The notes under the pieces were generated by a model. The model made no database searches, was not told the origin of the DNA, and was given only the letters and a program-made list of their open reading frames with translations. Shown in pieces: positions 35,830-47,789 of a DNA stretch of 64,000 nt. The translations under genes were made by a program, and so were the position numbers. The number at the start of each line of letters is the position of its first letter. The first letter of the stretch is position 1. Origin of the DNA: Callipepla californica brunnescens (Eukaryota > Chordata > Aves > Galliformes > Odontophoridae); NCBI GenBank assembly GCA_023055505.1, contig JALIRH010000042.1, positions 1,248,335 through 1,312,334 on the forward strand, in the 5' to 3' direction.

Positions 35830-38800
35830 TTACATCATTACATTTCAATTTAATAACATCTGAAGAAGCAGAGGTATACTCTCGTCAAAGATTTCTCCTT
35901 TACCAAAAACAGCATCCAAACCAAAGAATGCTATACACCAGTTTTACTGTCCTTAACTTAGATATTCCATGTTTTACACTGCTTCCTGTCCTCTTAGATA
36001 TTTCAAAGGGCAGCTGAATATTGTGAAATGTGCTTGCAGTTGTAGAACAAAACAAAACAAAACAAAACAAAAACAGTTCCTTCAAAATATTGTCTTAAGC
36101 ATATTGTCTTAAACATTTATGCAACAGATGCTGATGCTTTGCCTTAAGGTTAATGTGGATGCATTTAGCATCTGTTACTGAGTCACCATGGCAGAGATTA
36201 GAATGTTATGTTTGTATTTAGATTATCTATTACAAACACATCTGGGTGACCATCCTGGGATTAATTTGTTGAAGTCCGACATTTGGGTACTATCACCTTA
36301 TTCTTATCTGGTTCTCACAGGGTCTGTTGTCAATTCCATAGCGACTTCCCCCATTCAGCTGAAGGAAGGGAAATAAGAAAATTGAAAGGTCAGACTTCTG
36401 AAGTCATCTTCGCCATGTGCTTAGCATTTACATCATCAAATTAATGGCATAACTGTAACCACAGCACAAAAGATAAAGGACAGAAGCTCTTTTTCCTTTG
36501 CAGTACAAATCCTTCTCACACAGAACCTCACTCTGAATCTTTTCCCAGCTGTACAGGATTTACTTCCCATTCTCTTCCAAGATGCCAGAAACTCAGCCTC
36601 TAGCTAAAGCTGCTAAGACAACTCTTTTTTGTTTCTCCTGATGAAGCAGACACATCGCATTCTATACACTTGCTCTTTCCACCAGGAGAAACATTCGGGA
36701 AGAGAAACAGCCCCAAAAGATTGAATGTTATCATTTCTTTTCTCATTATGTCAGTTTATACCACTGCTGTCAGTCAGTGTAAGAAGCATTAATAAGCACA
36801 AGTTATGGTAAATTCCTGGAGCTTCCCTTGCAGTGATCTGGAAGCCTACCTGCCTGCCATGAAGCCCAGCGATGGTCATGCCATCTATCTTCCTGAAGTA
36901 AAACTGGGCTCTGAAGTCTGAAAACCTGCAGTATTTTGTATGGTTCTGCCTTCTTACCAAATATTCTCAGCATTCAAAATCCACTTTGCAAGTCTTTGAA
37001 CAGACACTACATTTTATGTTTCATACATATCAACCAATTCATTCTAGAATTAGAGCCTTTTCAGTGTGTAACTGACTTGTTTATGTGAGCAAGTAAAGCA
37101 TACAGGAAGGGTAAGGAAAGGGAAAGGGCGAGGGAAGAGAACAAGGTCAGATCTACACAGAAAGTTGAGGAATAAGCAATGCTTCTTTGTGGAGACCCTC
37201 CAACAAAAAAAAAGAGGCAAGATTCAGTGCTCTCAACATAAACTACAGAGGCAGACTGATCCCTGTGACTTTGGCAGAAATCACAAAATATTGTGAATAC
37301 ATTGGAGCAAAACTTCTATGTGATGCAAAAGGTTATCAGGGTACCCCCAAAAGACTGAAAACATGATAAGCCACTAAACATAATCTTATCCGTGTAGCAT
37401 CTTTCAGTCGTATGGGGTAGGCAAACTCAGGCCAGGGTAACAGAAGTTGAGGTTTATGTCCTAGGGTCAAGATTAAATTTAAAGAGGACACACATTGCTT
37501 GCTTTTGTGTTAGCTGAGACAAACATGAAGGCACACATTTATTTTGCAAACCCTCCCACCGTAACACACTCAGTGCTAAACTGGGAAATGAGAATGTCAT
37601 AGGTGAGGAAATGAGCAGGAGTGAATAGTACCTCTGTTTTGATACCCGGATTTGTGTAAACTTGTTTAAAACACTGGAAGTTATTTAATAGGGTGCAACC
37701 ACTGACCAGGTGTTGCCTATTGTGTAGGAACACTATACTGAGCCACATCTGACTTTAAAAAGCTTCCTGTAATAAGAATTTACTTAGAGATGGCACCTAG
37801 AAAGAACATTGTCTTCTGAAAGCATCTGCTTCAATGCACAGCCCAAGAAATACACACTGACAGCTGTAATTACTAATAAAAACACACATTTACATTTGTA
37901 AGTGCTGGAAAGGCTTCAATTTAGCATCTCTGTCTCATTACAAAGGTTCTATAAATGCTGGAAAGCTCTTAGAATAAATTAACAGAATCCATTCTTCCTT
38001 GAGAAACTGGAAAGAGTCAGACATGATAGCTCTCCCAAAGAGGAGTGTTGGAAGCTGCTTTTTTGCAGCTGGTGAAGGAAAATGCAAGTTTAGGTGAAGA
38101 ATCTGTCACAGACCTGACACAACTTCCAGCATGATCAAGGAAGGCAAGAGACAACTTGTCTAAGAGTCAGCTTTCTCTCAGCAGGAGGGCAATGAAAGTG
38201 TTTGTGTTGTCAGTCAAAACCATTCTCCACAATGGATAAAACACAAGAGAAATGGGCAAGGTCCGGTTTTGGGAGGTGATGCTTTTTGACTGTGATTGTG
38301 CCACGGTGAACATTTCACATCAGTGTCACCTTTGTAAAATTCAAAATCCAATCATATCTCTCTATGCTGTTTGCCTTCCATAATGGTTTCCAGTGTGGCT
38401 TACTGACTTTAACAACCAACAGAACCTACTGTCTGCAGGCACCAATTATCTGTTACTGTTATTTCTGTGGTTTAACAACGCAAAGGAAAAACAGAAAAAA
38501 GAAAAAAAAAAAAAAAAGAGAACAAAAGCAGCTTATGAGGCCCACAATTTGATACATAATGAATTAATTTCTTCTCATTCAGTCTCCATGAGGATAGCGA
38601 CTCCTGGGATGTGTTTGGTCCTAAAGCTTTAAAGTCACTGAAATTCTAATCTTTAAAAAACACTGAAAGATGAACTTTGACTGTACAAACCTTTAAATAA
38701 AAATAGCATTTTTACTAATGTGTTCTTCCCAAGTGCCTGCTTCTTCGTAGTAGGTTTCCCATCCTAATACTGTATGTTTTTGCAGCTGGCAATTGACACT

Positions 38801-39160
38801 GCCAATGAGCCTTTATGTTCAATGTTATTTAATATATTCCCATCAGAAAGTTATTTTTACTCTTCAGTTTCAGTATCTTCTTGAAGTGTCCTGCATATAA
38901 TGTTCATATTGTAATTTGCATTTTTTCCCATAGGATAAAAAAATAAAGATTCAAACAACAATGTTGAAAGAATTTAGACCCGTTTGCTGAGAAAAAAGAA
39001 TTTTACAGAATGGAAAAATGTTTTATTTTACTGGAAAAAAAAAATGGAACATATGGAACTTTTTCATTCAAGTAGATAAACAACACCATCATAGCGAAAT
39101 ATTTCCATTTAATTTTAGTTCTATGGGAGGATAAGATGTTCAGTTATCATCATACATGGC
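35830..39160. other. AT-rich non-coding stretch
   Basis: About 3.3 kb between CR1 copies, without a gene I can support. It contains the AAAAC microsatellite and an A-rich run at about 38,502-38,517. The small ORFs that read through the A run are lysine-rich artefacts. Confidence 0.5.
36046..36073. repeat. AAAAC microsatellite
   Basis: About five uninterrupted copies of a pentanucleotide AAAAC-type unit in the AT-rich region. Confidence 0.9.
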
Positions 39161-39194
39161 CCTTTTTGTCAGGGATGTGCTCAGTCGTTACAAC

Positions 39195-39520
39195 CCCACC
39201 TTCTATTGGCAGTGGATGTTGCCTCGACCCAGGTTCAAGACCTGGCACTTGGATTTGTTGAACCTCATGAGGTTCTGCTGGGCCCACTGTTCAAGACTGT
39301 TTAGGTCCCTCTGGATGGCATCCTGTCCCTCTGGAGTGTCAGCTGTACCCCACAGCTTGGTGTCATCAGCAAACTTGCTGAGGGTACAGTCAACTCCACT
39401 GTCAATATCATTGATGAAGGTATTAAAGCATATTGGCCCCAGCACTGACCCCTGGGGGACACCACTAGTCACTGATTTCCACCCAGACATGGAGCCATTG
39501 ATCACCACTCTCTGGAATCA
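39195..39520 (-). mobile_element. CR1 LINE reverse-transcriptase fragment
   Basis: Minus-strand reading gives [19 protein letters not shown], then [20 protein letters not shown] and [18 protein letters not shown] residues. This is the core of the CR1/non-LTR reverse transcriptase (the G-V-P-Q-G-S-x-L-G-P and F-A-D-D motifs). The ORF spans about 101 codons and is cut off on both sides, so the element is dead. The usual avian CR1 order shows it is antisense to the window. Confidence 0.93.
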
Positions 39521-39679
39521 ATCCTGCAGCTATAGTACTTCATCCATCAGACAGTCCACCCATCAAATCCATCTCTCTCCAATTTGGAGAGAAAGATATG
39601 GTTTTCTCTTCCACTGTACTTCTAGCATGAAACTTTTAATTGGAATTTTGTCCATATTTCTCACAATAAGATGGGTTCA

Positions 39680-39870
39680 TCTCATGGGTGACGGAGCACA
39701 GGAACAGGCTGCCCAGAGAGGGTGTGGAATCTCCTTCCTTCTATGGAGATATTCAGGACCCTGCTGAATGCCTACCTGTGCAACCAGTTGTAGGAAACCT
39801 GCTTGGGCAGGGGGGTTGGACTCGATGATCTCTAGAGGCCCCTTCCAACCCCTACAATTCTGTGATTAAT
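39680..39870 (+). mobile_element. CR1 LINE 3' end, inverted relative to neighbour
   Basis: Sense CR1 3' end: gagcacaggaacaggctgcc, cagagagggtgtggaatctc, caggaccctgctgaatg, gggttggactcgatgatctc, ccccttccaacccctac and aattctgtgatt. It faces the opposite way from the reverse-transcriptase piece at 39,195-39,520, so these are two separate insertions or an inverted pair. Confidence 0.93.
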
Positions 39871-39879
39871 TTTCTGCAT

Positions 39880-41020
39880 TTGAAGAGTAAATCTGTTGCT
39901 CAGAACATAACTACCATTGCTGTATTACAGTAAGATGCACGTTTATTTTTTGTAGTTGTTACTAAACAAACATGCTCTGCCCCTTCCCTAGGACTGAGAA
40001 CATTTTTGTCCACACACAAGCAGTATAAAAACACTGTGAACTCTTCAAGCCAACACTTTCAGTTGAATAAGAAAAATAATCTTATGTGGCCACAGAAATA
40101 GTGTTTGCATTTTATCAGTGTTGTCTCCACCAAAGGCTGGATTATCTGTTTCACATTCATTTAAACACAGGAAGGTTATAACAGGTCAGACAGCAATCTG
40201 GACTTTATTGGCTGGGAAAACTGACCTCATAAATCTGATTTGATACATCTGTCCTTTCAGCTGTCTGCATATATGCCTGTGCATTTGGTTGGCCATCTGC
40301 CTACTCAGTGGCAGATCAGCTCCTGTGGCTACTGCACAGAGGATTTTCCAAGTCCTTCTGTCTGCCGCGAAGAATAAATATATCTGAAGGAAGTATAGAA
40401 AAGGAAGACATGTTTATGGTAGCTTGTAGGTGCCTATGAGAAACAATGCACTCCTATGATGAACAGTCATAAAACCATTGAAACTATTCTGAGCAGTGTT
40501 GATGATGCCAACTGTTCCTGGAAACAGACCGTGATGCTACTTCCCTTGCCATACTTTCTGAGAATACATGAGAGGCTCTGGTTGAAGTACATCTCGATAT
40601 AATGTTGTGTCTCATACTGCAAATAACCTGTCAGCTTCCACCTGATTGGTATCTATCACTTGAATCCAATTAAAACTACTAATTTTTAAAGAGACCAAGA
40701 TTGTAGTGGAAATGAAGGACTGGAGTCAGTGTTGTAAAATTAGAAAACAGTTATTATGACGTAACACTTATTCCACGTAAACACTGAATGTTGAATTGCA
40801 TTTTCTAGAGTGAAATGTTTCCCTTTGTTTATCACCAAAGGAATGAAGTCACCAGCAATCCCTTTTTCCTGTTGTGTGAAATCATTCCATTATTTAGGAC
40901 TATCTATAGGAGCATACATCACTTGTATTCCACCAGTAAACCAATCTAAAATAATGAGTGAATATAAGACATAAATAAAAGCACATGCTGCTCACTGACT
41001 TTAAGAAATGAAGACTGACG
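39880..41020. other. AT-rich non-coding stretch
   Basis: About 1.1 kb between CR1 copies. No gene, RNA gene or repeat end is recognised. Confidence 0.5.
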
Positions 41021-41029
41021 ATCTGTATA

Positions 41030-41350
41030 AATAAGTCTTTTCTACCAAGAGGCAGTTCTTAGAACAGCTCAGTACCTGATCAAGTATTCTTCTTCCCACT
41101 GTCTTCCACCGATCTCTGTCAGCCCTGATGGGAAACTGAATTTCAGAACTGGCCCTATTATAGTTAAGCCCCCAGCCCCTCACCAGCCCAGGCTGCCAAC
41201 GGCCATCCATGGCCTTGGGCACCTCCAGGGATGGGGCACCCACAGCTCTGGACAGCAGTGCCAGGGCTTCACTCATCTCTGAGTGAAGAATTTTGTCCTC
41301 CCATCTAACACAGTTCTCCCCTGTTTTAGTCAAAAGCTGCTCCGCATCCT
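41030..41350 (-). mobile_element. CR1 LINE 3' region, antisense
   Basis: Antisense CR1 block: ccatccatggccttgggcac, ctccagggatggggcacccac, agctctggacagcagtgccag, gtgaagaattttgtcctccc and gttctcccctgttttagtc. These fit the usual CR1 segment that reads 'agggatggggcacccacagc' in antisense. A 131-codon ORF on the minus strand here (41,001-41,396) is this element, not a gene. Confidence 0.8.
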
Positions 41351-41399
41351 TCTTGAGCTGAGAGCCCAAAGTGACAGCAGACATAGGCAGGAACAAATG

Positions 41400-44300
41400 G
41401 TAAAGATGGCAATTTCAGAACATTTTCTTCCCGCTTGAAATTTTCAATAGATGCAGATGGAATTTCGTAGTTAATCAACGTTTCTTTTCCAAACATCTTC
41501 ATTCATTACTGGATGCGTACAGAGGCAGTGAATATACACCTGAGAATCCTGGCATCTGCACTGATTTGGGTTTGTTCCAAGAACTGGTGTTTAACTTCAT
41601 AGTGGGAGAGAGAAGGATTAAAAAACAAATCAGCCTCCGCATTATGGATAGGTTCGTCAGTCCGGCTGCTTACAAACAAATTAAAAAATAGGCTCATGCT
41701 ATTGATCTAATTTTCTGCTGTGTGCTCAGAGCATGAAGCTGTTTGATCCGATTTTACGATGACTCCGCTTCCCAACATCCCTTCTAGTAGTGCAGCATAA
41801 GATTAGAAAGATCATGGGAACAGCAGCTGATAGAATAATCCACTCATTGATTTCTTCTCCCTGTTTACTCCCAGTGTTTTAATTGAATTTTGTGGTTCAG
41901 TGTTTCAGGCTGCGCTTTCAGAGTCAACTGGAGTACAAAGTAAAGCAATGGGAAAAATCAAATTCTTGAATTTTGTCCAAATGGTATTGGACAAAAATAG
42001 ACTCCAAGATTCTCATTGCAAATTTGACTCTGGAATGAAGGTTGTGGTTTTTGTTGCTTTTTTGTTGTTGTTGTTGTTGTTCTGCTTTGTTGGTTTTTTT
42101 TCTTCTTCTTTTCGGGCAGTTCTTCCCTGCAGTAAGGGCAATGTGAAATGAAGAATACTGGGAAAGGAAAATTTTCTTGTTCCCAGCAAGCAGGTTAAAA
42201 TTTTAAGGAAACTGGAGGTTTTCAAGAACTCTTGACACAGAAGTCACAGAAGAAACGTATGAGAAGGACAAGTTGCTGTCAGTCACCTCTTAAAAACTTT
42301 CTATGTCAATCAGACTAGACCTTGGTATGCAGTCTCTCATCAATCCACTCAACAATTGCCAAAAATGTACATTCTGGACACCCAATGGCACTGTGACATG
42401 AGGTATAATTCCAAGAGAAAGGGAGACATTTAAAAATAGATATTAATGATTCACTTCCACTCCAGCTCTGGGTCTTCACATGTACTTTTTCCCAACACTT
42501 AAGTTAAGCTTCAGTCCATTTATAGTTTTCCACTGTCCTGAGAACGTAGTTCTTCCTGCTTTACCTGGTGAATGCCTGCAAGAATCCAGCAGCTGAGATT
42601 TACAGACATCCTCAAAGACTGCGGATGATAAACTACAGTTCAGTTTCTGTGCTTCAGTGTTCCATGCAAACTGAAGGTAACTAAAGCTCTTTCCTATTTA
42701 GAAGAGCTGGCACAAAGACACTGCTTCGTTCCAAAATGACCATGTGTCAACTGTGCTGCATGCTTGTTCAGAAGAACAAGTGGCTAAGAGGCTGGAAGGC
42801 TCTATATGGAAACAGAAAGTACGCGACAAAAGAAAAAGGGACACACACAACTTTGCACATTTATCACTAGACATGCAAAGTGAATTTGGGCCCACAAAAA
42901 CTAGATTAGAGCTGAGGAATAGGCACACACTCTTAATATACTGTGGACCTCCAGCTCTCCTTAGTAGTTGTTCTTTATAGTGAAAAATATTAAACATATG
43001 TAAGCTTGACATCTGCTCTTTATATAGTAACACTTCTAATTCCTAGGTTAATTTTCAAGCAGAATGACTTTAGCCATCTGATGGCTTGCCTGAGAAGTGA
43101 CACGAATTTTGGAACGGCTTACAGAATCACAAATACATCACAAAACTGTATTTGAATGTCCTGAGGAGAGTAGTAAGAAGAGGAAAACCCAAAATACCAA
43201 CCCTCCCTTCTTGCATAACGAGGAAGAGTTTTCAGACATTAGTTCAGCATTTCAAAAGGATCACAGCATCGCAAGGACAGCGGTGCCAAGGCATACAGAA
43301 GAATGGCAGAGCTCATGCAGATCCAAGCCTTTAACACTCCACAACGTGAATATTCCAGCAGAAGCCACGCATGGCTCTTTACAAGGAGACTACATCCACC
43401 AGCAGCACTGTGCAGTGCTTCAGGACACTATAAAGAAGAAATGATGGAAGAGCTCCAGCAGTATCACCTGCACATGTTTCTAAACAGTAAGTGAAGTGGT
43501 CAGCCTGTTGGGCTGACAGAGGTCTTCTTCAAAGCTCCCCTCCATCTGGACTATTATTTTCTTTCCTATTCCATGCTGCGCTATTCTGTGCACTGCAGAT
43601 ATTTTTTCAAACACTTGTTAAGAAGTATATTAAATTATTAAAAACAACAACAACACATGAAACATGAATGCAGTTAAAGAAAACTTCACAGAGGGCGAAA
43701 TGAATGTGATTGTAAAGGAACTTCAGTAAGTGATGTGGTTTGGTTGCAAGTACCAGGTACCATGGGTATACTGCAGGAGATGATGTAGAGGCTATCCACT
43801 TTCTTGTTTTTCATCCCCATTGCAGGTGTAAAACGCTGTGCACATCTCACAGTAGTAATACATCCACATGGGCTGTGTCTCCTGTTGTTCAGCAGCACAT
43901 TGGATATAGGTTGAGTGGCTTTTTTTTTTTTTTTTTGTCATTGTTGAGCACTGCAAGAGTGCATTATATAAAGCTGCTGTTAGCAATACCAAAACATATT
44001 AAAAGTTTAACCAAGACAATGTGTTTCAGAAGAATTTGCTTTCTTTGGAGCTGGAATGTCCCCATAAAAAGGCATGATCTGTACTAGACTGAGCTGTCCA
44101 ATGATCTGCAAATACTGAACACTGTGTCCCAGAGTAAACTCTGCTCTCTTCAAACCGAAATTGGTTTTATTTGTTCTGTGCATGCAAAGAGCATTTTCAA
44201 ATCATGCTAACACTGTGAGCCATAAACCTGCATTTTGATGTGTATGGCTGACTTTCACAGATGGTAGTTTCAGCTTATAGTCTATTGGCAGTACCATAGC

Positions 44301-45790
44301 GTCTCGTAACGAGGGGAGGGGAAGGGATGAGTGTGAAAGTGTTCCTAAAAAGCAGAGCTGATACAATTTTTAAGAGTTGTGCCACTCTCCTGATTTGTCC
44401 AATCAGGGTATTTTTTCCCTAGATTCCCTCTCTTCCTGCCAGAAGTCTGAAAATAGTATTATTTACGTAGATCTGTGCAGCACAAGGCAAGGAAGTAAAG
44501 GACACATAAAAGTGAGTTAGTTGAAAGCTCTGCTTCACTGCTTATGAAGACTGAGGGATTTTTATTTGACAGCATCTGATTCGCCCAGCAACACGGTGGT
44601 GAAAATCATGGTGGAGACAATCTCTGTATTATTGAAAGAAAGAAAAATGGTGTGCGTGAGCTTTACAGTGCTGCTAGGGGTTGACTCTATACCTGGTTTT
44701 CCTCATAGTAAAACTGAAAAGCTGCACCTTCATTCCATTTCTTACGCAGAGCACCATGCTTCTCACTGCAGAACAACTTAACACACACAAGCACTCCCAC
44801 ACGGGCTCAATCCAAATGTGCTTTTGGCCTGGACCTACGTCTCCAACAGTGACCAGCAGAAAATGTGTGGAAAACAAGTGCAAGAAACGAGACAAGTTCG
44901 GAGTGAATCATTCTTCGATATACCCTCCCAGTTTGCTGCCTTTTTTAGTAGTAACACAAGTTGTAACATTGGCAGGGAGTCCAGCTTTTTACACTTTTAC
45001 CATTTCTATTGTTGTCACACAATAGAGAGCTTGGGTCCTGGAAGACAAGTATAAAAGGAAATGCTTCTACTTCGTTGCTCTAAATGCAACGATTTGCACT
45101 TCTTTTAGCCTTTCCCCAAAGCCTCTTTAAAATTTGCCACTGAGGGCAAGGTGATATTGGATACACCAATAGTTAAAAGCAAGTCCATCCTTTGAAGGCT
45201 TCCGGCGCGAGGGCAAGATCCTTCCAACTGAGCACATTCTTTAAGCTATTTTAGAACGTCCCACCAGCTAAGGCTTCTACCCTTAATAGTCAAATGCAAC
45301 TCATTCCAAGTTTTATGTTTAGCCTACGTTCCCGATTTTGTAACAGGATTTCTCATTACATCCTTTGCACCTCCTGTAGATAGTATGAAAAGGACTAAAG
45401 TCAAATGCAGAAACTAGAGTCAGGGCACTGAAAGTTTCTATTAGAGCATGGTAGGAAAGTAGTAGAGAAGAGAGAATGTGAGACCCATTTCACAGATCAG
45501 ACAGAAGAGAGAAATCACTTTGTGCCACAGTTGATTCCTCTGTACCCAATTCTTCTGCAGCAGCCAGGGGAGCAGTGCTGGAAGAAAAGGCTTGTCAGGA
45601 AGTCAGCACATGATAACTTTGCTATCTACATCCAAACCTTCTGACAAATGTTCTTGCTGCATGCTGGCATTGGGTGAATGAGTCTTTTACTCACCCCAAG
45701 AAAAGGATATTCCTCTCAGACACTGTGGATCTCAAAGATTGATGCTAGCACAGTGTTTTCAGCATATATGGTTTTACGTGGAAATGGCTT
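41400..45790. other. AT-rich non-coding stretch
   Basis: More than 4 kb without a recognised gene. It contains the TTG microsatellite and a 17-T run at 43,920-43,936. ORFs such as 43,097-43,444 lack any known motif. Confidence 0.5.
42062..42081. repeat. TTG microsatellite
   Basis: Trinucleotide TTG repeat, about six to seven copies, followed by a T- and TTC-rich tract. Confidence 0.9.
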
Positions 45791-45799
45791 TAACCTGGG

Positions 45800-45900
45800 A
45801 GAGGGTAGATTTAGCCAAGGTGTCCTTGGCTATAGCAGGGGGGTTGGAACTTGATGATATTAATGGTCCCTTCCAACCCACAGCGTTGTATGATTCTATA
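45800..45900 (+). mobile_element. CR1 LINE 3' end
   Basis: Sense CR1 tail: gtgtccttggctatagcagg, gggttggaacttgatgatat, ggtcccttccaaccca and gtatgattctata. Confidence 0.87.
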
Positions 45901-45904
45901 CCCA

Positions 45905-47545
45905 CTCAAAACTAACCAGTATGTATTTGATTAGTTGTTGAAATGCTTCTATAATGGAAGTGAACGTTGACAGCACACCACGTGCATTCCCTACAAAATG
46001 GCATCAAGGGAGGTTTCTTTTCATGGAGACAGAGACCCCTCATATTGAAGTCCACAGCTAGTGAACTCTGTCTGACAAGTGCTTCACGGTTTCCAAAGAG
46101 ACTTCAAATTCCACCCCAGCCCTGGTTCAGCCAAGTGCAAAAAACAGGCTGTACTGACTTCTACTATGTCCTGGAAAAAACTGTGCAGCTACAGAGCAGA
46201 GTATCTTACAACTTTTCAACTCTTACAGGATAGGTAATAAACAGCCGAGTTCAGTCTTCAAAATTCATCTGACATTTACCATTGTAAATAGCATATGCAC
46301 TCTTATTTAACACTCATTTCAAAGCAATAGCTGAGTCTGAAGGTATCCCAACACAAGTGCATGCTTTGCATATTCCAGAAATATTTGTAGTTACTACATG
46401 CTTTCATACAACTATGAGGCAAAATCTCTGCTGAGTCTGTGGAGTAATATAATATTTATCTCATAGCTCTGCTTGGTCTGTATGTTGCTTCCATTAGAAT
46501 TACATCCTATATCTATAACATCACTTGAACAATCAGGACATTTTGGTTCCAGTAGGCTCAGGCTTCTGAGATGTTCTCATTACGCAACCAACTAAAAGAG
46601 AAAGGAAAGATAAGCACAAATCACTGCCACAGTTCACCATAAATCAACGTTTCTTATCACCACTTGGTTTGAATTGCAGTGTATTAGAAATGTATTGTGC
46701 ACAAATCAATTTTCCACTGTGCTCCATTCTGTGTGCTATCGATCTGGTTGAGAAGCCATACAGCTGAAACAGCTAGCAGTCTGCAACCAGTAATGAAATT
46801 TTGTCTGACCTATTTATCCATAACCCCCCAATGACTCTTCTGCTTTTTTTTTTCTAGTAACTTCTGCCATACATACAATACTGTAAATATATGCAGACTA
46901 AGACAAAATAGACCTCTTGATTCCCGTGTATATGTATTTTTATTTTTTGCCACTAACACAAGAAGAGAACTTGAATTATGATAATTCCTGTTAACCTCCT
47001 GATTAATGTGGATTTGGCAACACAGGCGAGCTCCCTCCAGGTAAGCAAAACGGGAAATATCTACTATCACTTTACATTCATGTTAGCCCTAGGACAAGAA
47101 CTCTCAGACAAGTTTACACAAGATAGCTGTGTTTTCCAGACATTTTAAAAACTGATAATTTTTCTTTTAGGTAAAACAAACACTACCACTTTGAACACCT
47201 CACTTGAGATGCTCACAAATTTTCTTTCACTCATTTCCCAGCATCTTTTCACATGGAGACTTAACATTACAATGATTTATTACGTCTGCGCACACAATAA
47301 GCTTGTTGGAAAAAAAAAAAGAGCAAAGTGTCCTTGTCCTCATCCCATTTCTCAGTATCTCTCAAAGCTTGAACCTGTGAGGCCCTCCCTTGGCACCTCT
47401 GTAAAGTGGTAAGGTTAGAGGAAGAGCAGCTGCTCTCAACTGCGTTACCTCCACAAGCACAAAGATTTCAGGAATAATTCAACCCTGTTTATATTTTTAG
47501 CAGCTTTTTTCTTCAAAAGGTATTGGTTCTAAATGTAAAAGGGGA
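45905..47545. other. AT-rich non-coding stretch
   Basis: About 1.6 kb with no recognised feature beyond short A and T runs. Confidence 0.5.
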
Positions 47546-47549
47546 ATCC

Positions 47550-47780
47550 TAAGGTCTTGAACACCTTGATTGAGCACCTGGTGAGGGGGTGCTGCTGGCC
47601 CAAGGAGTACATTGTTGGTACCTGTGCTCTCCCAAGTGCCCAGAAGGGGTGGACCCAGGGCAGAGCCACCCTGGGCTCATATAAGGGGCAGCCACTGAAA
47701 AGAGAGCATCCTTTGGACTTAGGCTGCTTCTTGAGGAGGAGTGTTATGCAGCCAGAGATCCCTTCCACCAGCTGGGTGAG
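47550..47780 (+). mobile_element. Possible LTR-like unit
   Basis: A GC-richer unit within AT-rich DNA. It carries ctcatataaggggcagccac, a TATA-like box followed by a run like an initiator region, then a possible donor gggtgagttc at about 47,772. The ends, target duplication and family cannot be determined here, and no viral coding sequence is next to it. It could equally be an orphan promoter. Confidence 0.25.
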
Positions 47781-47789
47781 TTCAATGCT

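Noticed and set aside
41001..41396. 131-codon minus-strand ORF
   Set aside because: Explained by the antisense CR1 copy.
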